The notes under the pieces are model-generated. The model saw only the letters and a list, made by a program, of their open reading frames with translations. It searched no databases and was not told the origin of the DNA. Source: Atopostipes sp043425375 (GTDB taxonomy: Bacteria; Bacillota; Bacilli; Lactobacillales; Carnobacteriaceae_A). From it: a stretch of 5,588 nucleotides of DNA. The stretch is taken from the NCBI GenBank assembly GCA_043425375.1, contig JBHWQC010000122.1, positions 1-5,588 of the forward strand. The letters run 5' to 3'. This document shows positions 5,564 through 5,588 of the stretch, piece by piece. Numbering within the stretch: the stretch's first letter is position 1; every line of letters starts with the position of its first letter. The translations under genes and the position numbers were made by a program.

Positions 5564-5588
5564 TGATCCATTCCTCCAATATTTTTAT

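Noticed and set aside
5560..5571. Tiny overlapping frame ATG GAT CAA TGA just before the FMN reductase start, as possible translational coupling
   Set aside because: Its ATG sits on the ribosome binding site itself with no separate site, so it is most likely chance.

Overview
The window comes from a low-GC Gram-positive bacterium, most likely a member of the Lactobacillales. This is inferred from strong AGGAG-type ribosome binding sites, AT-rich intergenic DNA with sigma-A-like promoters, U-tailed hairpin terminators, and proteins of a lactic-acid-bacterium type. No rRNA, tRNA, CRISPR array, insertion sequence or phage gene is visible.

Layout from left to right: (1) the 3' part of a large FtsX/MacB-type ABC transporter permease on +, running in from the left edge and ending at 1354, followed by a long hairpin terminator. 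(2) A 240-base convergent gap holding a 121-base imperfect palindrome (1463-1583). (3) A D-isomer-specific 2-hydroxyacid dehydrogenase on - (1595-2548). (4) A 168-base divergent promoter region with an extended -10 promoter for the dehydrogenase, a -35/-10 promoter for the next gene, and a 16-base inverted repeat between them. (5) A ClC H+/Cl- exchanger with a C-terminal TrkA-C (RCK_C) domain on +, with a GTG start (2717-4255). (6) A short convergent terminator. (7) A small VOC/glyoxalase-fold protein on - (4306-4728) with its own promoter. (8) A 244-base gap with two 42-base-spaced copies of a hairpin repeat and a terminator. (9) An NAD(P)H-dependent FMN reductase on - (4973-5563).

The genes look like separate transcription units: every gene whose ends are visible has its own terminator or promoter, and none overlap. 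They share only loose themes of envelope transport, anion/proton balance, redox and aldehyde or oxidant handling, so no multi-gene pathway is supported. The protein-coding content is ordinary.

The most unusual signal is non-coding. The two long gaps carry four hairpin modules with the same 30-base plan: a 12-base arm ending in AAA, a 6-base loop that differs in every copy, and a 12-base arm starting with TTT. Stem sequences differ between loci but remain paired. This looks like a dispersed extragenic palindrome family. I do not recognise it as a named family and cannot search the genome for more copies.
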